The translations under genes were made by a program, and so were the position numbers. The notes under the pieces are model-generated. The model saw nothing but the letters and a program-made list of their open reading frames with translations, did no database searches and was not told the DNA's origin. Below, piece after piece: positions 17,211-25,934 of a stretch of 64,000 bases of DNA. How positions within the stretch are numbered: the first letter of the stretch is position 1; every line of letters begins with the position of its first letter. This DNA comes from Maribacter spongiicola (GTDB lineage: Bacteria > Bacteroidota > Bacteroidia > Flavobacteriales > Flavobacteriaceae): NCBI RefSeq assembly GCF_004364165.1, contig NZ_SOAY01000010.1, positions 1,081,098-1,145,097 of the forward strand. Reading direction: 5' to 3'.

Positions 17211-18185
17211 TTATTTCTTGATATTGTTCATAAATAATCTCATTTTTGAAATGATATCGTCACCATCTTCTTCTAAAGCAAAATGACCTGTTTCATAAAT
17301 GTGATAATCAATGTCAGTCACATCTTTTTTAAAGGCCTTAGCGCCACTTTCAGGAAAAAACTCATCATTTTTTCCCCAAACAATCAATAAAGGCGGTTGG
17401 TTATCTCTTAAATATTGTTGCCATTTTGGATATAATTTTAAATTGTTTTGATAATCATAAAACAAATCAAAATTTATGGCATGTGCATTGGGTCTAGATA
17501 ATCTTAAGTAATCTAAGTGCCAAGTATCAGGATTTACATTTTCAGGGTTTCTAGTACCATGTGTGTATTGCCATTTTAAACCTTCTAACGAGAAAGCTGG
17601 TAATAGTGCTTTTTCCGTTTTCTCATTTCTATTCGCCCAAAGTTCTCTAATACCTTTCCATGCTTCTCCAAGCCCTTCTTCATAGGCATTCCCGTTTTGA
17701 TTAATTATTGCGGTTACTCTTTCAGGATGGGCAGACGCTATCCTAAAACCAATTGGTGCACCATAATCCTGTATCATCAATGCATATCGGTTGACTCCTT
17801 TTAATTCTAAAAACGAGTTGATAGTTTCCGCAATATTGTCAAAAGTATATTCATAATCATTCTTTGAAGGGAAATCACTATTACCAAAACCCGGATAATC
17901 TGGAGCAATTAAATGAAAATCATCAGATAATTGATGTAAAACTTTTCTATACTGATGTGAAGATGATGGAAAACCATGTAGAAGAACTATGGTAGGATTG
18001 TTGCTGTTACCAGCTTCTCGGTAGGCAATATTTACACCGTTAATATCAATTGTTTTGTATGTAATAGTTGTCATTTTATGCATGTTTTTAATTGTAGAAT
18101 TTTTATTAGTTTCTTGTGGCGATTTTACTTGGAAAGATGTCATCGTCACCAATAGCAATAGATATGTTAGATGTAGCTTTTTCAT
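17211..18185 (-). CDS. Alpha/beta hydrolase (epoxide hydrolase / haloalkane dehalogenase-like)
   Basis: 324 residues with a signal-like N-terminus (MKKLHLTYLLLLVTMTSFQ), so probably exported. The fold motifs are in order: LLHGFPSSSHQYR (oxyanion HG), APDYPGFGNSD, nucleophile Asp in MIQDYGAPIGFR, acid Asp in VWGKNDEFFPE and base His in YETGHFALEEDG. An Asp nucleophile is typical of epoxide hydrolases and dehalogenases rather than Ser esterases. The substrate is unknown. It follows the NTF2-like gene by 4 bp, so both are one operon under the TetR-type operator at 18612. Confidence 0.85.
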   Translation of the reverse strand: MKKLHLTYLLLLVTMTSFQVKSPQETNKNSTIKNMHKMTTITYKTIDINGVNIAYREAGNSNNPTIVLLHGFPSSSHQYRKVLHQLSDDFHLIAPDYPGFGNSDFPSKNDYEYTFDNIAETINSFLELKGVNRYALMIQDYGAPIGFRIASAHPERVTAIINQNGNAYEEGLGEAWKGIRELWANRNEKTEKALLPAFSLEGLKWQYTHGTRNPENVNPDTWHLDYLRLSRPNAHAINFDLFYDYQNNLKLYPKWQQYLRDNQPPLLIVWGKNDEFFPESGAKAFKKDVTDIDYHIYETGHFALEEDGDDIISKMRLFMNNIKK

Positions 18186-18189
18186 TTTG

Positions 18190-18597
18190 TTATAGTTTTC
18201 TGTCAGACTCTTTTATTTTTAAATCATTGATACTTGCAAATCGTTTTTGCATTAATCCGTCTTCATCGAATTCCCAATTTTCGTTACCATAGGCTCTAAA
18301 CCATTGCCCTTCTTTGTTTTTAAATTCATATTCAAATCGTACTGCTATTCTATTATTTCTAAAACCCCAAAGTTCTTTTTTGAGCTTATAGTGTAATTCG
18401 TTTTTCCATTTATCGGCTAGAAAATTTTGAACCTCTTCACGACCGTTGAGAAAACTGGTTCTATTACGCCATTCTGTGTTTTCGGAGTATGCCATAGATA
18501 CTTTTATAGGATCTTGACTGTTCCAGGCATCTTCTGCCATTTGCACCTTCTGTAGTGCCGTTTGTTCATTAAAAGGAGGTAATGGATATTTTTTCAT
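18190..18597 (-). CDS. NTF2-like (DUF1348/SnoaL-type) protein
   Basis: 135 residues of the compact alpha+beta NTF2 fold: [40 protein letters not shown], then [36 protein letters not shown]. This matches the DUF1348 group, small proteins with a hydrophobic pocket, some of them enzymes. It is first in a two-gene operon with the hydrolase, and the start codon is 14 bp downstream of a perfect palindromic operator. Confidence 0.8.
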   Translation of the reverse strand: MKKYPLPPFNEQTALQKVQMAEDAWNSQDPIKVSMAYSENTEWRNRTSFLNGREEVQNFLADKWKNELHYKLKKELWGFRNNRIAVRFEYEFKNKEGQWFRAYGNENWEFDEDGLMQKRFASINDLKIKESDRKL

Positions 18598-18611
18598 AAT
18601 AAGAGAATTAC

Positions 18612-18629
18612 TTACCGAACATTCGGTAA
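18612..18629. promoter_or_regulatory. Operator for a TetR-type repressor (perfect palindrome)
   Basis: TTACCGAA-CA-TTCGGTAA is a perfect 8+8 inverted repeat. It lies 14 bp upstream of the NTF2-like gene and just behind the stop of the tetR gene, and it repeats the sequence found upstream of tetR itself. Confidence 0.75.
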
Positions 18630-18648
18630 AATTTATTTTTAAATTTTT

Positions 18649-19212
18649 TTATGTGTTTAAATATTTATTCTCGATTTGTTGAACAGCGGTTTCAAAAATT
18701 TTGATGTCACCCATGCCTTTACATACAATCAAGCTACCTTGTATTTCTATTAATACTTGTAAAGCCATTATTTCTGCTTCTTGTTTGGTAAAATTTAGTG
18801 CTAGACCTAAATTGAAAAAAGTTGCAATCCATTCTTGCATTCCATTTTTAATTTGTTCTTCAAATAACTCGACACCCGCCTGCATTGATAATGCCCTGAA
18901 AATACAAGTTTCATTTCCATCATCATATAATCTTTTAATTTCGGCTAAACCTTTTTTCAATCTTGTTTGTGGTGTTATTTCTTCATTTAACAATGTTTTA
19001 AATACATTATTTGTAACCCAATAATCTAAGTGGCTTAAAACGGCATTTGCCATTTCTTGCTTCCCGTTAGGAAAACGATGATAAAGACTCGCCTTTTTAA
19101 GTCCGGTAGCATCAGACAAATCCTTTAGGCTAGCACCTTCATATCCTTTTGCTCTGAATACTTTAGTCAAGCCTGTTAAAATTTCTTCGTCCAATACTTT
19201 CTGTGGTCTCAT
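18649..19212 (-). CDS. TetR/AcrR-family transcriptional regulator
   Basis: 187 residues. The N-terminal HTH reads EILTGLTKVFRAKGYEGASLKDLSDATGLKKASLYHRFPNGKQEM, the standard TetR DNA-binding domain with KASLYHRF as recognition helix. The C-terminus is all-helical and forms the ligand pocket and dimer face; Cys49-type oxidative switches are not evident. It is likely to repress its own gene and the downstream NTF2/hydrolase operon through the two palindromes flanking it. A -7 box (TACTTTTG on the minus strand, 19217-19224) ends 4 bp from the ATG, so the transcript may be nearly leaderless. Confidence 0.9.
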   Translation of the reverse strand: MRPQKVLDEEILTGLTKVFRAKGYEGASLKDLSDATGLKKASLYHRFPNGKQEMANAVLSHLDYWVTNNVFKTLLNEEITPQTRLKKGLAEIKRLYDDGNETCIFRALSMQAGVELFEEQIKNGMQEWIATFFNLGLALNFTKQEAEIMALQVLIEIQGSLIVCKGMGDIKIFETAVQQIENKYLNT

Positions 19213-19239
19213 AGGACAAAAGTAATACTTTTTTTGTAT

Positions 19240-19257
19240 TTACCGAACGATTGGTAA
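19240..19257. promoter_or_regulatory. Second TetR operator, upstream of tetR
   Basis: TTACCGAACGATTGGTAA shares its left half-site exactly with the operator at 18612 and has two changes in the right half. It overlaps the expected -33 region of the tetR promoter (-7 box TACTTTTG at 19217-19224, minus strand), an ideal position for autorepression. Confidence 0.7.
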
Positions 19258-19316
19258 AATAAATTAAATTTATTCCGTATTTGCTGCGATAAAATATTGA
19301 AGGATAACTCTAACGA

Positions 19317-19823
19317 TTATGGCACATCTATAAAATACTTTTCAGTCAATGGTTTATCTTGCCAAAAGGCAAGCTCAAAGGTCCAGTAGGGGTGGTCTTC
19401 GTATATGAGATGGTAATCGCCCCAGGTATACTGAAAAGAATAATTTTCTTGTTTCTCTTCACTATAAATATTACCGAATAAATATATAGTAGAAGAACCG
19501 CTGACCCAATTGGTATGGATTTCTATTTTATCTATTTCTACTTCTGTGCCTGTAGGTATTTCGGCTATCATTTGTAAATCAGATTCCATACCAAAACTAT
19601 TGCCATCTTCTAAGTGATAGCTATAATCTTTATATTTGGGCATATCATAGTTTAAAATTAGGGTAGGTCTTTTCGTGATTATTTTCTGACTTAAAATTTC
19701 TGAAAATGGTTTCTCATTAGCTACATTTCTGTATTTAGGTTTTGTAAGTATATAGAACAGTAAGGTAACAGTGCCAATGACCAATACTAAAAATATTCCG
19801 CAACCAATTGCTATTTTCTTCAT
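19317..19823 (-). CDS. Membrane-anchored protein of unknown function
   Basis: 168 residues. One N-terminal transmembrane helix (about residues 5-26, IAIGCGIFLVLVIGTVTLLFYIL) anchors a soluble domain, presumably periplasmic. That domain is beta-rich with several aromatics (YKDYSYHLEDGNSFG, NYSFQYTWGDYHLIYEDHPYWTFELAFW). I do not recognise a family. It is transcribed leftward, upstream of and separate from tetR. Confidence 0.6.
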   Translation of the reverse strand: MKKIAIGCGIFLVLVIGTVTLLFYILTKPKYRNVANEKPFSEILSQKIITKRPTLILNYDMPKYKDYSYHLEDGNSFGMESDLQMIAEIPTGTEVEIDKIEIHTNWVSGSSTIYLFGNIYSEEKQENYSFQYTWGDYHLIYEDHPYWTFELAFWQDKPLTEKYFIDVP

Positions 19824-20035
19824 ATGATATTTAAATATTAAGCAATTGTTATTTTGCTGTTCTTTGTTCTCGGTGTTCTTATGTTTTAAGATTTAAAATT
19901 AACAGTTTTTAAAGCTATAACATCGTTTGCTATCAAATATCTTCTTTTTTTCTAAGTAGCTTTTGTAACCATTATCGTATTGAAAAATCGGAAACTTGAA
20001 ACCTGTATCAATAGATTCTTGCTATATTCGAACCT

Positions 20036-22579
20036 ATGGAGCAAACACATGACGAGAGAATAATAAGAGAAGGCTTTGTTACTGTTACTGGAGCAAGACA
20101 GCATAATCTTAAAGACGTAAGTTTAGAAATACCGCGTGATGCTTTGGTCGTATTTACCGGTATTTCTGGTTCGGGTAAATCGTCACTTGCCTTTGGTACG
20201 TTATATGCAGAGGCCCAAAGAAGGTATTTGGAATCCGTATCACCATACGCACGCCGTCTTTTTCATCAAATGCCTATACCTGAAGTTGATGAGATAGATG
20301 GTTTACCACCAGCCGTAGCACTACAACAACAAAGAGGTTCTGGCACCACGCGATCTTCTGTTGGTTCGGTGACCACCTTGTCTAATTTGTTGCGCATGTT
20401 ATATTCTCGGGCAGGCGATTACCCGCCAAATCAGCCTATTTTGTATGCGGATTCATTTTCAACCAATACTGCAGAAGGTGTTTGCCCAGAATGCCATGGT
20501 CTTGGTCGTGTTTACCAAGTAACAGAAAAGAGTATGGTACTTGATGACACTTTAACTATTAGAGAAGGTGCTATAGCCTCTTGGCCAAAAGCTTGGCAAG
20601 GTAAAAACCTCCGCGATATTTTAGTTACACTTAATTATGATGTTGATATCCCTTGGAAAGACATTCCGCAGAAAGACCGCAACTGGATTCTATTTACAGA
20701 CGAAACACCAAAGGTACCCGTATATCGAAATCTAAATCGCGAAGAAGTACAAATTGCGCTTAAAAACAAAAGCGAACCCAGTTATATGGGTACCTATTCT
20801 GGTGCGAAAAAACTAGTGCTACACACTTTTGCCAACACGCAAAGTACCTTAATGAAAAAGCGTGTATCTAAATATATGATCAGTAGCGAATGCCCCACAT
20901 GTCATGGTAAACGCTTACGTCCAGAGTCGCTTTCCGTAACTTTTGTTGGCTATGATATTGCCGATATTTCTAGATTACCTTTAAAACAGTTACAGTCCAT
21001 TTTCATACCTTATGCAAATGGTACAGCGCCCGGCTTAGCCAAATTGGCTGAAAAGCATGAAGAGAAGGCACTGGTGGCGCAACGTATCGCCGAAGACCTT
21101 GTGGCAAGGGTAGATGTTTTGTTGGAATTAGGATTAGGTTATTTGTCTTTAGAACGAAGCACACCTACACTATCTGCCGGTGAACACCAACGTTTACGCC
21201 TTGCAACCCAAGTACGTAGTAATTTATTCGGAGTAGTGTATGTACTAGATGAACCTTCTGCAGGTTTGCACCCGGCAGATACCGAAGCTTTATTGAAAAC
21301 ATTAGACCGATTGAAAGCAAGCGGTAATTCACTTTTTGTGGTGGAGCATGAATTAGATGTGGTGCGCCATGCAGATTGGTTGGTAGATGTTGGTCCCGAT
21401 GCAGGCGAGGGCGGTGGAGAAATACTTTACAGTGGACCTCCTGCGGGATTAAAGGATATTGCAAGATCTAAAACTAGAACACATCTGTTTAATGACCTGC
21501 CTTATAAAAAAAATAAACCATGCAAACCTGCGGGATGGCTAAGCTTAAGCGGAGTCACCAAAAATAATTTAAACGATGTTACCGTTTCTTTTCCTTTAGG
21601 GGTATTAACAAGTGTTACGGGTATCTCTGGTTCAGGAAAAAGTAGTTTGGTGAGTCAGGTTTTGGTAGAACTCATGTCTGCTAAGCTAGGTAACAGCATG
21701 GCTTCTGAAAAAGAGGAGGGGGAAGACCTTTTAACACCAGAAGTTATAGAAACAGTTGGTGGAGAAATCACCGGAGGTTCAGAAAATATAAAGCGTATGG
21801 TTGTTGTCAACCAGAAACCAATTGGTAGAACACCACGTTCTAACTTGGCAACGTACACCGGTTTGTTTGATGTTGTGCGAAAATTATTTGCTACTACAAA
21901 ATTGGCAAAATCACGTAAATACCAAGCAGGTCGTTTTTCATTTAATGTTGGAAAAGGGCGTTGCCCTAATTGTGAGGGCGAAGGTGCCGTAATGGTAGAA
22001 CTCTTATTTCTACCCAGCGTTTATGCGCCTTGCCCAGTTTGCGAAGGTACACGTTATAATCCAGAGACTTTAGAAGTTACGTATCATGAAAAAAATATTG
22101 CTGAGGTTCTTAGTTTAACCGTAAACCAAGCGGCAGATTTTTTTAAAGATGATGAGCGCGTATTGCGCCCCTTGAAGGTATTGCAAGAAGTAGGTTTGGG
22201 GTATTTGCGCTTAGGGCAACCAGCAACCGAACTTTCTGGTGGTGAAGCACAGCGTATAAAACTAGCAAAAGAACTTCAACGCTTAAACCGAGGAAAAACA
22301 CTTTATATTTTAGATGAGCCAACAACAGGCTTGCACCCAACCGATGTTGAAAAATTACAATTGCAATTGGCAAGATTAGTTGATGCCGGTAATACAGTAG
22401 TGATAGTGGAGCACGATATGCAAGTAATTGCAGAAAGTGATTGGGTTATAGATATGGGCCCTGGTGCAGGAGAAGAAGGAGGCAATGTAGTTGTAGCAGA
22501 TATACCCGAAAAAGTAGCGAAAAACAAAAGGAGCAAAACGGCACTTTATTTATCTAGAACATTTAACGGCTACGTTTAA
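20036..22579 (+). CDS. UvrA2-type excinuclease ATPase (UvrA-like ABC protein)
   Basis: 847 residues, about 100 shorter than housekeeping UvrA. It has two ABC ATPase halves, each with Walker [10 protein letters not shown] (near residues 43 and 525), signature [16 protein letters not shown] and Walker [27 protein letters not shown]. Two zinc-finger Cys sets are visible (CPECHGLG...CPTCHGKR, and CPNCEGEG...CPVCEGT). The region that should hold the UvrB-binding domain is shortened, which defines UvrA2/DrrC-like proteins. Such proteins aid tolerance to DNA-binding drugs or lesions rather than standard repair; the target here is unknown. It stands alone on the plus strand, convergent with the mazEF module. 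Confidence 0.88.
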   Translation: MEQTHDERIIREGFVTVTGARQHNLKDVSLEIPRDALVVFTGISGSGKSSLAFGTLYAEAQRRYLESVSPYARRLFHQMPIPEVDEIDGLPPAVALQQQRGSGTTRSSVGSVTTLSNLLRMLYSRAGDYPPNQPILYADSFSTNTAEGVCPECHGLGRVYQVTEKSMVLDDTLTIREGAIASWPKAWQGKNLRDILVTLNYDVDIPWKDIPQKDRNWILFTDETPKVPVYRNLNREEVQIALKNKSEPSYMGTYSGAKKLVLHTFANTQSTLMKKRVSKYMISSECPTCHGKRLRPESLSVTFVGYDIADISRLPLKQLQSIFIPYANGTAPGLAKLAEKHEEKALVAQRIAEDLVARVDVLLELGLGYLSLERSTPTLSAGEHQRLRLATQVRSNLFGVVYVLDEPSAGLHPADTEALLKTLDRLKASGNSLFVVEHELDVVRHADWLVDVGPDAGEGGGEILYSGPPAGLKDIARSKTRTHLFNDLPYKKNKPCKPAGWLSLSGVTKNNLNDVTVSFPLGVLTSVTGISGSGKSSLVSQVLVELMSAKLGNSMASEKEEGEDLLTPEVIETVGGEITGGSENIKRMVVVNQKPIGRTPRSNLATYTGLFDVVRKLFATTKLAKSRKYQAGRFSFNVGKGRCPNCEGEGAVMVELLFLPSVYAPCPVCEGTRYNPETLEVTYHEKNIAEVLSLTVNQAADFFKDDERVLRPLKVLQEVGLGYLRLGQPATELSGGEAQRIKLAKELQRLNRGKTLYILDEPTTGLHPTDVEKLQLQLARLVDAGNTVVIVEHDMQVIAESDWVIDMGPGAGEEGGNVVVADIPEKVAKNKRSKTALYLSRTFNGYV

Positions 22580-22660
22580 TTTGATAGTTGAAATTTTTAG
22601 AAGTTAGCCTAGTCAAAACATGCTATGCTTAGGTTGCTTTAAATTTTAAATTAAATCAGG

Positions 22661-22815
22661 CGTGCGAAATCTTTTGGTTTTGCCTGCCTGCCTGCCTGCC
22701 GGCAGGTTTTTTCTTTTTTACTTCAAAAGCGAAATCCCAAAGATTTCGCGACCTTATAAAAATACGCAAACCTTTCGTAAAGCCCGAAGCCCGTATTGTT
22801 TATAGGTTCTGTTGT
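22661..22815. repeat. Hairpin-rich intergenic repeat (type 1 copy) 3' of mazF
   Basis: It contains a CCTG tetranucleotide run ending in the palindrome CCTGCCGGCAGG (about 22695-22706), a stem GCGAAATC (22729-22736) with GATTTCGC (22742-22749), then GCGACCTTA, ACCTTTC and TAAAGCCCG...TATT. The same order, with diverged bases, recurs at 35636-35720. It lies directly downstream of mazF. Confidence 0.6.
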
Positions 22816-22854
22816 CGTTAGTACTTTTACGCAATATTATGCCGTTTCTACTTT

Positions 22855-23178
22855 TCAGTCCACAAAAGTCTCACGTAGAATCTCTTTGCATTTTTGAATC
22901 TCGGACTTGGTCAGTTGGTCGAACTTTTTGATTATCCGTGATTTGTCTATTGTCCTGATTTGGTCAATTGCGACCATCCCCTTTTTATTATTGTGCTTTA
23001 CCTGAATTCGGGTCGGATATTTTTTCAGATTAGTTGTCATCGGTGCAACAATAATTGTCTTAAGATAACGATTTATTTCATCGGGAGATAGGATAACACA
23101 CGGACGAGTTTTCTTGATTTCGCTCCCAATTGTAGGGTCGAGATTTACCAGAACTATGGAATATTGATTTAATTCCAT
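22855..23178 (-). CDS. mazF: Type II toxin, MazF/PemK-like endoribonuclease
   Basis: 107 residues, usual MazF length. The family signature is clear: YSIVLVNLDPTIGSEIKKTRPCVILSPDEIN, IIVAPMTTN and KGMVAIDQIRTIDKSRI. MazF toxins cut mRNA at short sequences when the antitoxin is degraded. It overlaps the antitoxin gene by 10 bp, which ensures coupled translation in the usual antitoxin-first order. It is followed at once by a hairpin repeat, in the manner of a mobile cassette. Confidence 0.92.
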   Translation of the reverse strand: MELNQYSIVLVNLDPTIGSEIKKTRPCVILSPDEINRYLKTIIVAPMTTNLKKYPTRIQVKHNNKKGMVAIDQIRTIDKSRIIKKFDQLTKSEIQKCKEILRETFVD

Positions 23179-23414
23179 TCCTCAAAGTTTTCATCTTCGA
23201 ACACATCGTTGAACAGCAAGCGGTCATCATTGTTTTCCCGCATTTTTTCGAACGCTTTGTCCCAATTCTTTCTTGGACTGTCTATTGGTTTTAAGATTAT
23301 TTGACCTTTTTCCAAAATCATTTCTACCTTGTCCTTGATATTATACTTTTCCAAAATGGTTTTGCTCAAGCGCAAACCTTTGGAATTTCCTATTTTAATA
23401 ATTGCTGTTTCCAT
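23169..23414 (-). CDS. mazE: Antitoxin, MazE/AbrB-like
   Basis: 81 residues. The N-terminal swapped-hairpin AbrB domain is AIIKIGNSKGLRLSKTILEKYNIKDKVEMILEKGQIILKP. The C-terminal tail is acidic (RENNDDRLLFNDVFEDENFEEWN) and would wrap around MazF. It should bind its own promoter and neutralise the toxin. ATG at 23414 follows a textbook Bacteroidota promoter by 18 bp. Confidence 0.9.
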   Translation of the reverse strand: METAIIKIGNSKGLRLSKTILEKYNIKDKVEMILEKGQIILKPIDSPRKNWDKAFEKMRENNDDRLLFNDVFEDENFEEWN

Positions 23415-23432
23415 AACTTTAAATTGTAGTCA

Positions 23433-23463
23433 CAAAGTTATTACATTTTATTAGATTTACAAA
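23433..23463 (-). promoter_or_regulatory. mazEF promoter (TTTG, 19 bp, TAACTTTG)
   Basis: On the minus strand TTTG (23463-23460) and TAACTTTG (23440-23433) are separated by 19 bp, an exact match to the Bacteroidota -33/-7 consensus. A second TAACTTTG lies on the plus strand at 23496-23503, and related ACAAAGTTA motifs flank the region, candidates for MazE binding. Confidence 0.7.
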
Positions 23464-23534
23464 TTATAACCTTAAAAGTGTAAACTATGTGACTTTAACT
23501 TTGTAAAGGATGTTTGTATATCGTACCAAATGTT

Positions 23535-23666
23535 GCACAACGGTTGGTGTAAGAATAGTTGCGTGTTTAAGCAACTAACTTAACAAAAATGGAACGAACC
23601 AAAGGAAAATCCGCGGGATTTTCCGAGTAGGCAAGAACCAAGCAATTATTTTTACACTTTGTTAGC
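23535..23666. repeat. Structured dispersed element (type 2 copy), 3' of an unknown gene
   Basis: It shares an ordered set of motifs with 63867-64000 read on the same relative strand: CACAACG, GTTGCGTGTTT and AAGCAACTAA, a variable hairpin, GTAGGCAA, GCAAT and ATTATTT. The AGTTGC/GCAACT hairpin is at 23557-23576. The variable hairpin is GGAAAATCC/GGATTTTCC (23604-23624). The last codons of the neighbouring gene (ANKV-stop) lie inside the element. Confidence 0.65.
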
Positions 23667-24389
23667 TTTAGTTTTTTCCATACTGTACTTTACATATTCC
23701 CTGCATTTGTCAAAAGGAATGTCATTATGAGGAGACTTAATAGTCAATTTGTTCCAAGGTTTCCATTCCTTTTTTAATTCAGTATTGGTAATTTGATGAT
23801 GTTCTAATATTCCATTATTAACATAATCGGGCAAAGGCATATTTAAGTCCCTAGAAGCGCCATTTTTAATTAATTCCAAATTATGTGAAACTTTATTTTC
23901 TTTGATTAGAAAACTAAAAACGCCATTGTCATAAGAAGATTCATAATAGTCAAATTCTCCATGGTCATCATACACAGGTTTCAATAAATTGTTTTCTTTT
24001 TCAAACTCAAAAATTCGATTCATCATTGTTTCATTTAACCATTGGTAAAAAACTTTTGAATTATTGATTTTTTGAACCTGAATGAACTCTTGATTGAATA
24101 AATAATCAGTTTTTAAATTGAAGTCTTTATCTATGGATAGAACGACTTGGTTAAATTGGGTATCCGTATTTTTTGTATCCGTAAATCGATCTATAATTTC
24201 TTTTAAATGTGGACGCAACAAGCGAAGTGAAATAGGTAGTGTTTCATATTTTCCTGATTCACTTAAATACGAACTTTTTAATCCATAACCGCCGGTAATA
24301 GTAAAATTTAGTTCTAATCTGATATTAATCCAATCATATTCCCGAGTTAGGTCCCGAATTTGGTTTAATAATTCTGGATTTTGGTTCAT
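23652..24389 (-). CDS. Unknown cytoplasmic protein, possible cassette cargo
   Basis: 245 residues, no signal peptide or membrane helix. It begins MNQNPELLNQIRDLTREYDWINIRLELNF. The middle has acidic YDDHGEFDYYESSYDNGVFSF and the end EWKPWNKLTIKSPHNDIPFDKCREYVKYSMEK. The mix of charged helices and strands recalls the immunity proteins of toxin systems (for example the YezG group), but this is only an impression. Its last codons lie inside the repeat at 23535-23666, and another palindromic element sits just upstream. The gene is thus boxed by structured repeats. Confidence 0.6.
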   Translation of the reverse strand: MNQNPELLNQIRDLTREYDWINIRLELNFTITGGYGLKSSYLSESGKYETLPISLRLLRPHLKEIIDRFTDTKNTDTQFNQVVLSIDKDFNLKTDYLFNQEFIQVQKINNSKVFYQWLNETMMNRIFEFEKENNLLKPVYDDHGEFDYYESSYDNGVFSFLIKENKVSHNLELIKNGASRDLNMPLPDYVNNGILEHHQITNTELKKEWKPWNKLTIKSPHNDIPFDKCREYVKYSMEKTKANKV

Positions 24390-24433
24390 ATGGTTATTAG
24401 GTAAGTTTAAGTTTTATGGGTTTTAAAATTAAA

Positions 24434-24561
24434 GCTAACGGTTAATGTATGATCTGTACGGCATTGAAATCCGTAGGATTTCCCGCCGTACGATAACATT
24501 TTAAATATACGTAGATTTTCCGACGGAAAATCGGACAGTATAGATTATACATATTGTTAGC
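24434..24561. repeat. Large palindromic element with terminal GCTAAC/GTTAGC
   Basis: It starts GCTAAC (24434) and ends GTTAGC (24561). Inside are nested stems: GTACGGC (24456-24462) with GCCGTAC (24485-24491), enclosing GAAATCC/GGATTTC (24466-24482), then GATTTTCC/GGAAAATC (24514-24532). The outer arms are imperfect reverse complements of each other. The whole could fold as a cruciform. Confidence 0.65.
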
Positions 24562-24566
24562 AAACG

Positions 24567-25094
24567 TGTTGCAGCGCAAACCTTGGTCTGGTCGAAGACC
24601 ACTGATTTGTTTCCCAAACTCTTTTAAAATGGTTTCTTTTTTAAGTCCGTCGAACCTAAATAGTAAAGGATTTATGTATTTCGCCTTTAAGGAGACCAAA
24701 CCAAGAAAGTGAAAAGTCCGACCGCACAACAGTTGCGTCTGAGTGAAGTCCGTCCGAGCGAGAACTTTGGTAAGGTAATTTTTAATTAAATAGCTGAAGT
24801 TTGACAAAGTAACAAGCCAAAAGAAACCATTTTAAAAATGCTGGTTTACCCGAGCCAAACTCTAATTTTTTTAAATATTCAGGCTAATTGCGGAACGATT
24901 TAAGTTTATGGCAATATGTTTGCTAACAATTGTATATGTGCACAATTGCACATATTTCTTATTTACCAGTAATTTAATAATATCTTGTAGAATGTCAATT
25001 AATACAATATGTTATCCGTTTACAAACGTATATTATGCGCATATTATGCGTTTGTAAACGTTTAATTCTGATCTTAACGTATCAATTAATATAG
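24567..25094. other. Non-coding stretch with a 216-bp inverted-repeat element and two hairpins
   Basis: TTTTAAAATGGTTTCTTTT (24622-24640) is repeated as a perfect 19-bp inverted copy at 24819-24837, enclosing a gene-less 178-bp interior: a MITE-like element. A 9-bp hairpin ATATGTGCA/TGCACATAT lies at 24934-24955. An 11-bp stem GTTTACAAACG/CGTTTGTAAAC at 25018-25059 sits downstream of the SDR gene and may serve as its terminator. An apparent leftward frame across 24442-24807 is repeat-derived. Confidence 0.55.
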
Positions 25095-25880
25095 CTAAAG
25101 CGATTTTAAAAGTCCGCCATCAATAGGAATATTTGTTCCCGTAATATAAGCGGCATTGTCAGATGCCAAGAAAGCTGCTAAATAACCATATTCTTCTGGT
25201 TTACCAATACGCTGTACTGCCACTCTCGATTCCATTTCTTTTCTAACCTGACTTGCTTCAATACCTAATTGTTCGGCTTTTTTGGCATTAAGTTGCGTAA
25301 TGCGGTCGGTATCGAAATATCCGGTAAGAACGCTATTGACGGTTATGTTATGCTTGCCTACATCTGTAGCCAACGATTTTGCCCAGGTTACCACTGCCGC
25401 TCTGATCGTGTTAGATAATGCTAAATATGAAAGTGGTTCTTTTACAGAAACGGAAGCTACATTTATTATGCGTCCCCAATTGTTTGCTATCATAGAAGTT
25501 AATGCCAATTCTGTGGTGAACACCACCGTTTTAAAAAGTAAATCAAAGGCTTGTTGGTAATCGTTTACTTGCTTTTCTAGGGCATTACCAGCAGCGGGAC
25601 CTTGGGTATTATTCACAAGAATATCGACACTGTTGTTTTCAAAGTATTTTGTAATAACCTTTTTGTAGTCATTAAAATTATTAAAATCTACCGCAAGGTA
25701 TTGATGTTGTTGCCCCTGGTCCGTTGGCAGTTCATTTACAATGTTGTGCAATTTCTCTTCGCTATGCGACATTAAAGTTACACTGGCACCACTTTCAGCC
25801 AATTGCTGTGCTATTGCTTTACCAATACCACCACTACTACCACCAACTAATGCTTTCTTATTTCTTAACGATATGTTCAT
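25095..25880 (-). CDS. Short-chain dehydrogenase/reductase, atypical (no YxxxK lysine)
   Basis: 261 residues, a full SDR fold. The cofactor motif GGSSGGIGKAIA (about 13-24) and NNTQG fit NAD(P) binding. Where classical SDRs have YxxxK this protein reads SYLALSNTIRAAVV, so the Lys is replaced. A subgroup of SDRs with an LxLSNxxR motif is known. Residues from 225 (EEYGYLAAFLASDNAAYITGTNIPIDGG) form the normal C-terminus. The substrate is unknown. The gene follows the cupin gene by 54 bp on the same strand, and the two are likely an operon. Confidence 0.8.
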   Translation of the reverse strand: MNISLRNKKALVGGSSGGIGKAIAQQLAESGASVTLMSHSEEKLHNIVNELPTDQGQQHQYLAVDFNNFNDYKKVITKYFENNSVDILVNNTQGPAAGNALEKQVNDYQQAFDLLFKTVVFTTELALTSMIANNWGRIINVASVSVKEPLSYLALSNTIRAAVVTWAKSLATDVGKHNITVNSVLTGYFDTDRITQLNAKKAEQLGIEASQVRKEMESRVAVQRIGKPEEYGYLAAFLASDNAAYITGTNIPIDGGLLKSL

Positions 25881-25934
25881 TTCTTATATTTTTGGATTAG
25901 GTAACTGAGCGAAGCCGAGGTTAACAACCAACTG

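Noticed and set aside
22661..24561. A true integron
   Set aside because: No integrase gene is in the window, and element ends (GCTAAC/GTTAGC) only approach the attC core sites. Only the cassette-like layout is claimed.
24442..24807. Leftward 121-codon frame ending NPTDFNAVQIIH
   Set aside because: It lies across the palindromic element and the inverted-repeat element, with no domain pattern. The C-terminal string is what the GCTAACGG...GTACGGC repeat translates to.
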